30,411 nucleotides of DNA from Bipolaris cookei (GCA_002286855.1 NRSV01000022.1:369150-399560), one strand, 5' to 3'. Shown: positions 10,061 through 20,305, counted from the stretch's first letter. Notes: generated from the sequence alone by a model not told the origin. A program made the numbers and translations.

Positions 10061-12638
10061 TTAAACATCACTGATACTAAGATCGCTGTTATAGTCGCGA
10101 TCGTAGCTGCTGTCGTCCATCACGCCGCTCATCTCAATTGGTGTTTCTGAGCGTTCAAGCGATATCTGGGGCTTAAATCTGATACTGTTTGAAAGCTCTT
10201 GCTGCGTATCTACTAGTTCATTTTCCTCACTATCTGTGGAGACGTCTGAGGCGTTGCCTTGGTATTGAGAGTTATACTTCAGACTGTGAGGATCGTGTGG
10301 GGCGCGGACTGCGGCAGCTACCCAACAGACTGGTGTATCCTCAGCTGTAGTTCTCTGGGCTCTTCTATACTTATGACCCTGTGATTGGTGTATATGCGCA
10401 TAGCTATCAGCTTTTTTGGTGTTATAGTCCTCATCATTGCGCTGCCAGCGCGCAACGTTAGTAGTAATGAGGACGCCATCAGCGGCGCGCTTGCAGTATC
10501 ACCGCCCAGCAGCACGTATTGAAGGGAGCAGCTGCTTGTATTTGTTGCAGGCGGCCTTAATCTGACGCTGTTCTACAGCCTTAGCTGTCTCCAGATAGTG
10601 TTGAGCCTCGCGCTCAGCTCTCTCTTTGACCATCGCGCGCGCGTCTTCAGCATAGATAGGACCGCCAGCCGTTTGAATTGTACGTCGCTTGCCACGGCGT
10701 CGCTCATCCTTAGCAAGCTTTGCTGCTGAAGTCTGACGTAGCTCGCGCCGTAAGCCCTCAGCAGTTCGCGCCATTGCTGAGATGCCCCGCTGGTGTTTGA
10801 TAACGCTTGCGGCGACGTCGGGCGGGAGATGCTCGCGAAGTACAGCGTTAACAAAAATCTCTTGGGCATGGGCTTGGCGGATTGTTTTGGGCGTACCAAA
10901 GGCTTCATGGCCAGGTGGAGGATTCTCAGGCTCAGGCGTTGCATCTGGTTGTCGCTGACGGCGCTCGAGTCGAGCGGTTTGTAGGCTGATTCTGCAGCGA
11001 TTGTAGCTAATCCGAGGCGGCACGCGCGATAACGATGAGCCTAGACGTGGTGGCGAGCTCATTACAACAGGAGTAGTTTCTCGTGAAGGTGGAAGAGGCG
11101 GTGGGGTAAGAGACTGCTCAATGCTGCTATCGTCGTTGTCGCGCGACCGTAGTGCGCTGATCACGACGTCTGGCTTAAATGGAGCAAGCCCAGTTCGCCT
11201 CCAGCCGCTCAATATAGTAGAGCGCGTAAAGGTAAGTCGCTGGATCTCAGCGATAGTAGAGAGGAAGTCTGCTTTGTTGATCTCTCTTGACCCCGCGCGA
11301 GCAGCCCAGTTGAGGCAGCAGCCATGGTAATACTTGAGCGGTTGAAAGCAGCCGACGTCAAGTGGTTGAAGAATATGGGTGGTATGAGGTGGCAACGCGT
11401 AGAGTTGTATCTTCTGTTGTTCAGCGTATTGAATGAACTCTCTTGTCTCATGAGATCGGTGCCCATCAACTAGTAATATCCTCCATATACCCTTCAATCG
11501 AGTCTTTGTACAGCGATCAAAGTGCTTCAACCACTCTAGCGCGAGCTGATCATTGCTATAGCCACTCTCTGATACTGCAATTAAGTAGCGATCAGGGAGA
11601 TCGGCTATCCAATGCTCCATAACAGTCGTCGCTTTGATAATAACCATAGGCTCAATAACATCGCCAGCAGCGTTGATAGACTCAATAAGAGTAATTAGCT
11701 CGCGGTTTTTGGCGTTTGGGATGAAGATAGCACGTTGGCTTCTAGTGTAGATGTACTCATTTGCCGCAACTACAATCCGACAACCAGTTTCGTCCATGTT
11801 GTATAGATCCTATGGCTGTATCCCAAATTGATCTATCATACTTTTAAGCTTTGCAAACCAATCCTGTATAACTTCTGGTCGTTGTGCCTGTAATCGCAAT
11901 ACCTCCATAGGTTTTGCTTTAACGCGTCTATATTTTGGATGACGACGGAGCCAACGACGTGCCCAATTCTTTCCAATTGGGGGAGGAGCTTCGTCAGTAC
12001 CAAGATACGACTCTTCAAGCAAAGCGTAGGCTTGTATAGCAATAATATGGTGTTGAATACCAAAGCCAATCGCGTCAATCGCGTCAAGATAACGCTCAAG
12101 AGCAAGGTCTTGAGCTTCGGTGAGCAGACAGTTGGGCGGCTTTCGATCACAGCGTGTGGGCTTGTTGTTATATGCGCGGAGAAGGCGTTTATACTTCAGA
12201 TTGTGGACTCTGGCATAAGATAAGATGTTTGGCTTGGGGAGCTTGGGGAGCGCTTCGGTGTGATTTCTATACACCACTACCTCATCAGTTGTCGCAGACT
12301 ATGCAAGGATATATCGATATGAGTTACATCCGATGTTTTGCCAGGACATATCGGCATGAATTACGGCCAACACTATGCCAGGATATATCGGCATGGACTA
12401 CAGCCGATGTATGTCGATATTCTACATGTAACAAGCCCCTGCAATGGTCGTGTACAAAAGACAGTTGTAGAGAGCACAACATCAAAAAGACAAGAAGAAG
12501 ATCATACATACAAGACACACAATACACTCATCAATTCACCGCACGTACGCGTGCAACAAACAAAAACCTCCATTTTCTCACCGCACCTACGCGTGCGACA
12601 TCAGTATATCTTAACACTGTAGAATTAGACTTTGGCAT
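10061..12638 (-). pseudogene. DDE transposase of element N, about 753 residues before damage
   Basis: The start is the ATG at 12638 (MPKSNSTVLRYTDE). After about 12 codons the gene is split by the H1 insertion (12290-12600, target TCAGT repeated); the frame resumes at once. It continues in one frame with two in-frame stops, TAG at 11810-11812 and TGA at 10499-10501, to a TAA at 10061. Domains: N-terminal DNA-binding region, YNMDETGC, LLVDGHRSH and HILQPLDVG (catalytic Asp residues), a Pro-rich linker, and a Lys/Arg helical part. Beyond the TGA about 146 further codons stay open, ending in an acidic Ser-rich tail (YDRDYNSDLSISDV). Both stops fit CAG-to-TAG and CGA-to-TGA change. At about 753 residues it is longer than the 545-residue transposases nearby. 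Confidence 0.85.
12290..12600 (+). mobile_element. H1, 311-bp TG...CA insertion (solo LTR or MITE) in the N transposase
   Basis: It starts TGTCGCA, ends TGCGACA and is flanked by TCAGT on both sides (12285-12289 and 12601-12605). Five-base target duplication with TG...CA ends is the mark of a solo LTR, though a MITE of another family is possible. Inside are three imperfect tandem units of about 36 bp with TATCGGCATG-like cores (12305-12420) and, near the right end, two copies of ACCGCACNTACGCGTGC. No coding capacity. Confidence 0.85.
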
Positions 12639-12901
12639 GCTGCAAAACTTTTGGCTAATTTAGATTTTAAATATAGAGCGTTGTGGTGTAAGTTGTATTG
12701 TCTCAAAAAATATATTGCCCTTGACATGATCATTTCCCTTGAGGTGGTAGGTCCGTGCGAAGTACGGGCAATCTTTTAGATTTTCCACCGGAACCATTGG
12801 GCCCGAGTATATCGGCCCGACTTTTCCTGGCTCTGATCTGTTTTTTGCTCAACGTCATGAAGCTGTAGATAGCAAATATACTGATCTTTCTTGGTTTTGC
12901 A

Positions 12902-13336
12902 ATGGCTCGTGAGATCGATATTAATACGCGTGCTCTAATCATCACTCTGAAGTCTCCCTTCAGTGGCAAATCTACAATCCAGATCAGTGCGCTGACTGGT
13001 ATCTCAACCCGAACTATCGACGATATCTATCGCCGAGCCTGCCAGCGAGGCTTTCAGTCAGACGTAGTTCCGTTTAAACTACCTCCTGAGTATCTAGTGG
13101 ACACCCCTCGCTCTGGCGGCTCACAAAAACAAGAGGCCATACAGGAATCTATTGTGGAGAAGGTACAAAGAGGCCGATACGGGCGGGAGAAGAGCTGTGC
13201 TGATGTAGCTGGTCATCTTAGTGAGCAAGGCGTCAACGTCTCATCTACGACGGTATGAAGAGTCCTTAAAGCAGCTGGATATAAAAAGACAAAGCCATCG
13301 AGAAAACCTGGGTTGACAATGAAGCAGACTTGCTAT
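12902..13336 (+). pseudogene. N-terminal stub of a Tc1-type transposase (element O)
   Basis: The ATG at 12902 opens MAREIDINTRALIITLK, then a paired helix-turn-helix region typical of Tc1/mariner transposases (STIQISALTGISTRTIDDIY; later SCADVAGHLSEQGVNVSSTTV). A TGA stands at 13256-13258. The same frame continues RVLKAAGYKKTKPSRKPGLT, the usual end of the Tc1 DNA-binding part, then similarity ends near 13330. The catalytic domain is missing, apparently lost where the hAT element J begins. The stop fits CGA-to-TGA. Related to Tc1/Ant1-like rather than pogo elements. Confidence 0.78.
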
Positions 13337-13505
13337 CAGTCAGGTAACTCAGTCCGAACTGACTGAACTGACTGACGTTGGACTGACGTTGGACTGACGT
13401 TGGCTGTTTTTGAAGCAGAATGTTGTAGTTGTGATAGCCACATCTAGTGCGGCTTCGAAGCCACGCTAGTCTTAAATACTCTGATACTAGTCCTAGATGA
13501 GTTAG
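13337..13505. repeat. Probable left end of hAT element J with short tandem repeats
   Basis: It begins CAGTCAGGTAACTCAG at the point where Tc1 similarity stops, plausible as a hAT tip. GACTGACGTTG is then repeated three times in tandem (about 13369-13403) after several GAACTGACTGA units. Such subterminal repeats fit transposase-binding sites. The matching right end is missing, so the boundary is not proved. Confidence 0.45.
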
Positions 13506-13774
13506 TGTCGCACGCGTACGTGCGGTGAATTGATGAGTGTATTGTGTGTCTTGTATGTATGATCTTCTTCTTGTCTTTTTGATGTTGTGCTCTCTACAAT
13601 TGTCTTTTGTACACGACCATTGCAGGGGCTTGTTACATGTAGAATATCGACATATATCGGCTGTAGTCCATGCCGATATATCCTGGCATAGTGTTGGCCG
13701 TAATTCATGCCGATATGTCCTGGCATAACATCGGATGTAACTCATATCGATATATCCTTGCATAGTCTGCGACA
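13506..13774 (-). mobile_element. H2, 269-bp member of the H family
   Basis: An inverted copy of the H sequence, TGTCGCA to TGCGACA, flanked by GTTAG and CTTAG (one mismatch from a perfect 5-base duplication). It lacks the outer of the two CGCACNTACGCGTGC motifs present in H1 and H4; recombination between the two motifs would give this deletion. Confidence 0.82.
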
Positions 13775-14861
13775 CTTAGCATATACAGCATCAAGCAAAT
13801 CGGGGTTTGTGGAGGCGTGCTAGCCGCATCTAGCAAGCCTTTCGCGTCGCGTCGCGTCTGCTATACACACGATACTACACTACACTACTGTTGCTATAAT
13901 ACGTTGTAGCGTACTTCATGTCTACACCCCCTAATTCAAGCCTTCATTGCCTTACAGAATACGACAAGCGCAATTCTCCTCTACCATTGCTATCGAACGC
14001 GCCGACCGTTGGCGATACTGCGAGCGAGGCACAGGCTGATGAGCTCGTGGCAGTACAGGCAGATTTCCCCAACGGCGGCGACGACGAAAATTATGATGGG
14101 CTTGATTTTAGGCGTGTATTGTACCTTGAGCGGCGCCAAGTTGAGCGCAATAGTCCCGGTGGGCCAAAAAGCTGGATCTACTGCCGTGGCTGGGCCATCT
14201 GACACCGCAAGTACAGGAAGAACTACTGGCTTTGTCGGTACTGCCATCAACGACGGAAGCAGGAGGCTTGCTACGAGGCTGAAAGCACTACAAATGCCGG
14301 CCTACACCTCTCAAGCAACAAGCCTGGGCGCACACATGGGCCCAATGGACCTATACCAATTGCTAGCCGTGAGGGCAATATTATGGGTGCATTCGCAAAG
14401 TCCCAAGTACATATCATGAGGTCTAAAGGGATAGAAGTATCGCAAGAGGTGGCAAACGAGATGGTACCAAGCTTTTCAACCTCTCGATTTCAGGACGCGC
14501 TGAAGGACTGGGAAGTCGCGGACAACCAGAGCCTCCGCATAATAGAAACGTCGCAGTTTCGAGCCATGATTGCGGCCGTGAACCCGCTAGCCGAAACCCT
14601 TCTTTGGCGTAGCCGCCAAACGCTCCACGATCATACTATTGCTGGGTACAACACATACACACCAGCTATTGCCAACTACCTTCGCGAAGCACGGTCGCTT
14701 ATACACGTGTCATTTGACAACTGGAGTTCCACTGGTGGGCAGTATGCTTTTACTGGCCTCTGCGTACATTATCTGAACAGCGAGGGCAAGCTAGTTGACC
14801 ACCTGCTTGGGTTGCCTGAGCTACACGGAGCGCATACTGGCAAAAATATTGCTATACGGTA

Positions 14862-16735
14862 ACGTCTGGGACGGGCGAGTGGCCAAAACGGGCGAGTGAC
14901 CGGACATGCCAAGACCCCATCAACTTTGACTACTATCACTACTACTACACGCGATATCTCAAACCAACAACGTGCAAAACTCTTCAAAAGAATCTCAAAC
15001 ACAGATTGCATTACTAGATATCCAACGTGAAGCGACACTTAGCATTCTGCGTGGTGCAGCAATCTACAGTGTGGCTGAAAGTACACTCAGACGAGGACGC
15101 GTAGGAAAGATCTCTCAACAAGATTCCACGCCCAACTCAATGAGACTTCTTGTGACAGAATAGGAAACGCTTTGTGACTATATTCTGGACATTGGCTGGC
15201 GAGGATTTTCAGTACACCTCTCTGCTGTCAAAGATCTAGTTGATTCTTTGCTGGCTGCTCGCAACCGCGAGCCTGTTAGCCAAAACTGGGCTAAGTCCTT
15301 TGTAAAGCGTCGCCCAGAGCTTCGAACAAATTTTGATCGAAATTATGACTATATGAGAGCCCTCTGTGAAGATCCTGAGCTTGTGCAGGGCTGGTTCCGC
15401 CTTGTACAGAATACCAAAGCCAAGTATGGGATCCAGGACAACGACATGTACAATTTTGATGAGACGGGCTTCATGATGGGCATGCATAACGCGTCAGCAG
15501 TAGTCACAGCCTCTGAGCGTCGATCGGGGCCAAAATCCTTGCAACAGGGCAACTGGGAGTGGATTACCGGCGTAGTTTGTGTCGGCGCAGCTGGCTGGGC
15601 GATCCCACCCTTCATCATCTTTCAAGGCAAGCACCACCTCTCTGCTTGGTACAAGGAGGAGAGCCTGCCTCGCGATTGGGTTCTTGCAGTCTCCGAGAAT
15701 GACTGGACGACGAATGAGCTTGGTATGAAGTGGCTGGAGCACTTTGACAGGCATACGAAAGAGCGTAGTATTGGAGGCTATCGTCTACTCATTCTTGACG
15801 GTCACGGGGGCCACAACTCGCTCGAGTTCCAGCAATACTGCAAGGATGCGAAGACCATCACTCCATACATGCCTCCGCACTCTTCTCATCTGTTACAGCC
15901 ACTTGATGTAGGCTATTTCTCGCCTTTGAAGAGGGCGTACGGGCGCCAAGCCGAGGAGATGATGCGTAACGGTATCAACCATATGACCAAGATTGAATTC
16001 TTGCCAGCCTTGCAGCAGCCCTATTACAAGACTGTTACAAAGGATAATATCTTAGGAGGATTCCAAGGCGCTGGCTTAGTCCCACATGGCCCAGAGGTGG
16101 TGATATCGAAGCTTGACGTCAAGCTGCGGACGCCAACACCACCTGCTGTAGAAAATCTGCCCTGGCTGTCGCAAACCCCAAGCAATACCCTAGAACTAGG
16201 GTCGCAATCGACGCTAGTGAAGCAGAGGACTCAGAGGCATATAGACAGTTCGCCAACAAGTGTGGTGGTTGCCTTCGAAAAGCTTGCAAAAGGCGTTGCG
16301 ATTATTGCGCACAAGTTGGTGTTGTCGCAAAAACGCAACGCTGAGCTTGAAGCAGCCAACGCAACCGCCACGCGACGAAAATCGCACAAAAGAAAGCGAG
16401 TTCAGAAAGAAGGGACCCTAACAGTTGAGGAAAGAGAGCAACTAGCAGCTCTAAAGGAGTTTGGGGCGCGTAGTAATGGGAAGAAGATTAAGAAGAGAGC
16501 GCGCACTGAGGTGGGTGAACCGTCGCAAAGGCACTGTAGACGCTGCGGCGAGGCAAGGCATAACACCCGTACATGCAAGCAAGTAGAAGCGATAGATTCT
16601 GAATAGAATAGCCTACTACGATTTCTGTTTACTGTTATAGTTGAGTTGCAATAGTTTGTAATAATTATGATGTTTAGTGGTGTCTTGGCATGTCCGGTCA
16701 CTCGCCCGTTTTGGCCACTCGCCCGTCCCAGACGT
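14862..16735 (+). mobile_element. Element I, nearly intact pogo/Fot1-type transposon
   Basis: An 1874-bp element with perfect 54-bp terminal inverted repeats (14862-14915 and 16682-16735) starting ACGTCTGGG. TA flanks lie at 14860-14861 and 16736-16737. The motif ACGGGCGAGTGRCC occurs twice at a 17-bp period in each end. The flanks restore a 24-bp palindrome centred on the target TA. Confidence 0.93.
14972..16606 (+). pseudogene. Pogo-type transposase, 544 codons with one in-frame stop (element I)
   Basis: The frame runs from the ATG at 14972 to the TAG at 16604-16606, interrupted only by a TAG at 15161-15163 (codon 64). Order: N-terminal helix-turn-helix (LRGAAIYSVAESTLRRGR), CENP-B-like second DNA-binding region (QNWAKSFVKRRPELRTNFDR), then the catalytic domain with Asp163 in YNFDETGF, Asp276 in LLILDGHGGH and Asp312 in HLLQPLDVG, giving DD35D as expected for pogo. 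The tail is Lys/Arg-rich and ends in a CCHC zinc knuckle, CRRCGEARHNTRTC. The stop lies where relatives have a polar residue and would arise from CAG. A downstream start at 15248 would lack the first DNA-binding helix set. Likely a recent arrival. Confidence 0.9.
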
Positions 16736-17853
16736 TACCGTATAGCAACTGTAAGCAGTTGAGTGTGTGAAGTGTTGTGTATTCTGATGTGTATGATGAT
16801 AGGACAGCGTTATTAGTGAGTAACCACACGACTATACATGGTACTTCTGGGCTTACAGCAACAATACTTTGGCTATTTGACGTTAACAATGTGAGCGTTG
16901 GGTACTTTGTGCTTGACAACGTAAGTAACAATGATACTGCAGTTGAGTTCTTAGCGGAGGAGTTTGGCTTTATCGTAAGCGAGCGGCGGCTGCAGTGCTG
17001 CTGCCATATACTCAACCTAAGCGCGCAATTAGTAATTTGGGGCAAAGACCGTACGTAGCGCGTACGAGAATGACGCCACTCACCTTGAGGACAATGAAAA
17101 GTATATGGATGAGTGGCGCAAACACGGTCCTATCAGCGTCCTCTTTGACGTGATTGCGTCTATCTGCACGTCTCAAACTCGACAACTACTAGATCGCCTA
17201 CAGCGCGAGGAGGCAGAGTCTCTAGGTGTTACACCTCACATCCGGCAGCATGTTAAGCTTGTCAAGACCCATTAAATAGCTATTATAGCACGTTTGTGCG
17301 CGCGGCTGAGCTACACGGCCCTATCGATAGCTATATTGAGTGTAAACTTGAGGAGCATAGTGTTGCAACAGCACCCTCACGACGCCGGAAGAATCGCGAG
17401 CAGCTCCCTGCTGCGCAGCCACGACTATACATACGCGAAGGCGGTCTAAGCGGCAAAGACTGGGGCGACAACAACAGAGTACATTCGACTCTTTGAGCCA
17501 TTTGCCGAAGCTACACGGCTACTTGAAGGTCATGGCCAACACGGCCGCCACGGCGCTATTTGGGAAGTTCTAGTAACATTTCAGTGGCTTCTTGACCAGC
17601 TTGAGGTTCTCAAAGACCGCCTTAAGGATATGAATTACGAAGATCCCGACGCACCTGAAGATCATCTCGTTGTGAACGTTAACCATGCGATGCGCCCATC
17701 TACTACACTGCTACGATACTACAACCGCACTACAAGCACCACCTCTCAGCGCTCTGGAAGGTACCCGACACCCATGTTACTGCCCGTGACGGTGTTCACT
17801 ATCGCGACGGATGGCTTGGCAATAATCGCCGGGCATTTCTGCGCATGTGGCAA

Positions 17854-18239
17854 GGACCCAAAAACGCCGCGCAGGCTATGTTTGTTCCAAACCGCATGCA
17901 AACCCAGAAAGATTCTCCTGTAAGTTCTCTTGATGAGCAGGTGTGGCAGCTTAGTAAACGAGCCCAGCAGATAGCTCATGAAATGATGTTCATGCGAGAA
18001 ACAATATATTGCCTTGAGCCTACGATTAAAGAAGGATAAAGCAGAAAAACCGCAAGCGGCGCTACGTACATGTATAGGGGTCCCAGACAGTTGGCCAGGT
18101 AGCTGATCAGATCGCTCAGGCAGAGGGTGGCATCTGTAACGACGGTGCAACGCCTGCGAAGAGGGTGCGCAGTCAACGGCGCTGCGGACGTTCCAGCCAA
18201 ATTGGACACAACTCTCGCACCTGCCAAATAGAATTATAG
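17854..18239 (+). pseudogene. Duplicated 3' fragment of the L transposase
   Basis: Same sequence as 6579-6964 in reverse. It includes the helical segment LDEQVWQLSKRAQQIAHEMM and the zinc knuckle with GHNSRTC, ending at the TAG at 18237-18239. No start or catalytic part. Confidence 0.82.
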
Positions 18240-18507
18240 GATATAGAAGATAGTAATGAGTCTGAAGAATAATATCTTGTTTTACTTAATAAGAAAAATC
18301 GTAGTGGTATTGCGCAATATCGTTGCACAGTAAAGATATTATGACTTCGCAGGACGCACGGTAGTTTTGGGAGTAGCTAGCACTAACTCGTTTCGAGCAC
18401 CCACATCGGAATAGCCAGATTGGGCTAGCATACAAACAGCAGTGAAAGGATTGTGTTGGAATTTTGATACTCCCACAACAGTTTCTTCTGTAGCGATAAT
18501 ACACTAG

Positions 18508-18768
18508 TTACTCTTTACCTTGTTCCTCTCTTTTTAACACGCGTCGCCGGCTTGGGGTACTTTGGGGCACGTTGTAGATAGCTGCAGCGCGTCGCTGTGA
18601 GAGATTCGCGTCTTGTTTGATAGCTTGGGGCGCCAGCTGTATCTGACACTCTTTTGACACATCTAATTGAGGTTGGTGGGGGGACATTGAGGTGGTGATA
18701 GTGTTTTGGTGTGGTCTTGGCAAAAGTGATCCATCGACCCGTGTGATCCATTAGCCCGTGACCTACGT
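18508..18768 (-). mobile_element. Duplicated 5' fragment of element M
   Basis: An inverted copy of 6050-6310, with the same 17-bp doublet terminal repeat and helix-turn-helix peptide. Confidence 0.72.
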
Positions 18769-19548
18769 TATAGACAAAGGGTATAGTGTTACACGTGGTT
18801 GGGCTATACTTCTCTAGTCTCGGTCCGGGTGAGGGCGAAACAGTTGAACGCGGTAGTCTGTGAGGGATCCTTCGTGTTTGTTCGTAACATCCCGGCACAT
18901 AGGGTGTCCCGCTACGCAGGGATCGACGTTAATAGACTCCGCAACAATTAATTAAGCGGGTTCTAGAAAGTTTAGCTTAGACTGACTGTTTACTTCTTTA
19001 GGCCTAGTGGTTTTCTATACAAGTTTAGCTCTGTAACGGCGCCGGCTGAGGGTCAGCGCACGTGCTTTCTGATTGGCTGATTATGCTGCGAGCTCGTGCT
19101 TCCTGGTTGGCTGATTATGCTGCGAGCCCGTGCGCAGACTCTGCGAAGAAACTTCACAGCCCGTCATTTGTAGCTCCTTGAGCTACGTCCTGTCGAACGA
19201 CCCTCTACTAGCTGTAGTGAGAGTTTTGTCTGAGAAGTCTGTAGCAATAGATACCACTCTGTGTCCAACCCTTCCCTGCCCGCGAGTTCTACCGTGACAA
19301 ACTCTTACTTAGATAGGTACGTGGTGTCAGGGCAGGCTCCTAGAGGAGCCAAGCACGCAGCCAAAAGGCAGGCACAGGACAACAAGCTTGGCTTGTTTCT
19401 TGCATGGTTGATACTTAAACTTACTACATCCTTGCAGGCTGATAGAGCCTAGCACTCTAGCTCCGTGACACGTGGGTCTTTAACAGAGTCCAAATTGAAT
19501 TGCTTATTGCAAACTATACCTATCTCACTAGGCCCCGAGCTGCGTATA

Positions 19549-19644
19549 GACTAATGGAATAATAATAATAACAATAATAATATCTCACTAGGCATCCCAG
19601 CACGCAAAAATTAATATTATAAAATAAGAACGCGGAATATTTCG
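19549..19644. other. AT-rich stretch with short ATA/ATT runs
   Basis: It contains a run of aataata-type triplets and a second copy of TATCTCACTAGGC about 60 bp after the first one at 19521. No gene seen. Confidence 0.5.
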
Positions 19645-19898
19645 TGTAACTGTAGATATACTAGTTAGAACGTTATTATTATAAGGGCGCAACTCTGTGG
19701 AGCAATCCAACGCTTGTGAACTTCACGTAGATATAGCTAGATAAGATTGTATTCAATAAAGAGCTAGATTCTGGGCTGCGTAGCTATCTACATGCAACAA
19801 GAAGCGAGATAGTTACCTGAGCAACTATCGAGCCGGGCAGGCAGAGGAGACGAGATCGTAGACGAGGACAAGAGGCGAAGGGCGTTTAGCTCGTTACA
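19645..19898 (-). mobile_element. LTR-like element P1 (TGTAAC...GTTACA)
   Basis: A 254-bp segment bounded by TGTAAC (19645) and GTTACA (19898). Read on the minus strand it starts TGTAACGAGC and is clearly related to the sequence at 21336-21475 (shared CTCTTGTCCTCRTCTAC, ATGTAGATAGC and GAATACAAT). TG...CA ends suit a solo LTR of a Ty1/copia- or Ty3/gypsy-like element. Flanking pentamers do not match, so the target duplication is lost or the limits are off. Confidence 0.6.
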
Positions 19899-19910
19899 GC
19901 TGTAACCCTA

Positions 19911-20184
19911 AGACAGGCGGATAAGGCGGAAAGCTCTAGAGATTTCGTATAGGCATATATTGGTCAATCATTAGGCTAGTACTAAAAGATTATAGAAAAG
20001 GTTCACGGAAAGTATCATAACAACCCTAGACACTGACTATAAGCCGGAGACAAGCGGATAAGACGGAAAGCTCTAGAGATTTCGTATAGGCGTATATTGG
20101 TCAATCATTAGGCTAGTACTAAAAGATTATAGAAAAGGTTCACGGAAAGTACCGTAACAACTCTAGACGCTGACTGTAAGCCGG
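19911..20184 (+). repeat. Two tandem 137-bp repeats
   Basis: Units of 137 bp (about 19911-20047 and 20048-20184) share GAAAGCTCTAGAGATTTCGT, TTGGTCAATCATTAGGCTAG and GAAAAGGTTCACGGAAAGTA, with a few substitutions. No gene. They lie 230-500 bp upstream of the secreted-protein gene at 20411. Confidence 0.88.
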
Positions 20185-20205
20185 AAATAGCTGGGTTAGC
20201 GTATA

Positions 20206-20249
20206 CTCATCCTACTGCACCAGGGGACCCCTTGGTGTAGTAGGATGAG
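20206..20249. repeat. 44-bp near-perfect hairpin upstream of the secreted-protein gene
   Basis: CTCATCCTACTGCACCA pairs with TTGGTGTAGTAGGATGAG around a GGGGACCCC core. A smaller inverted repeat (AGTAGAAG/CTTCTACT) follows at once at 20252-20271, just before a TATAAA. It could be a fold-back element remnant or a regulatory site; nothing in the sequence decides. Confidence 0.7.
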
Positions 20250-20305
20250 CAGTAGTAGAAGGGACTTCTACTATAAATGGCTAGTAAGTAAATCGTCAGT
20301 AACAC

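Larger units (their letters stand above)
9866..12807 (-). mobile_element. Element N, large pogo-like transposon with 92-bp terminal repeats
   Basis: The 92-bp inverted ends (9866-9957 and 12716-12807) begin CTYGGGCCCAATGG, and TA flanks lie at 9864-9865 and 12808-12809. It is 2942 bp long, or about 2626 bp without the nested H1 insertion and its duplicated pentamer. The terminal repeat contains its own hairpin, GCCCGTGCgaaGCACGGGC at the left end. It lacks the 17-bp doublet seen in the other pogo elements. Confidence 0.88.
13918..17853 (+). pseudogene. hAT transposase pseudogene (element J), split by pogo element I
   Basis: Coding parts are 13918-14861 and about 16738-17853. Seen in order: a BED-like zinc-finger region (SWIYCRGWAI, TGA at 14200-14202, then YWLCRYCHQ), the hAT RNase-H fold start HVSFDNWSSTGGQYAFTGL near 14710, LLGLPELHGAHTGKNIA, then after element I VGYFVLDNVSNND and CCHILNLSAQLV, and a later block WEVLVTFQWLLDQLE. 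Several stops and frameshifts follow 17058. Around I the homologous segment seems present twice in different form (HGAHTGKNIA before, IHGTSGLTATILWLF after), so the two halves may come from different hAT copies. The gene ends abruptly at 17853, where the inverted duplication starts. Confidence 0.8.
17854..19548. repeat. Inverted duplication, right copy (partner 5270-6964)
   Basis: The mirror image of the left copy, holding the L transposase 3' part (17854-18239), the M fragment (18508-18768) and the retroelement-like stretch (18769-19548). It is fused at 17854 to the hAT pseudogene in the middle of its coding part, so this is the derived copy. At the other side sequence continues past 19548, unlike at 5270, where the scaffold has an N. 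Confidence 0.88.

Noticed and set aside
12305..12420. Regular repeats in H sequences considered as a CRISPR-like array
   Set aside because: Only three imperfect adjoining units without unique spacers, in a eukaryotic mobile element.
12290..12600. Calling H a Mutator- or hAT-type MITE
   Set aside because: The target duplication is 5 bp (TCAGT, GTAAT) and the ends are TG...CA, which suits an LTR better; kept open because no internal region was seen.
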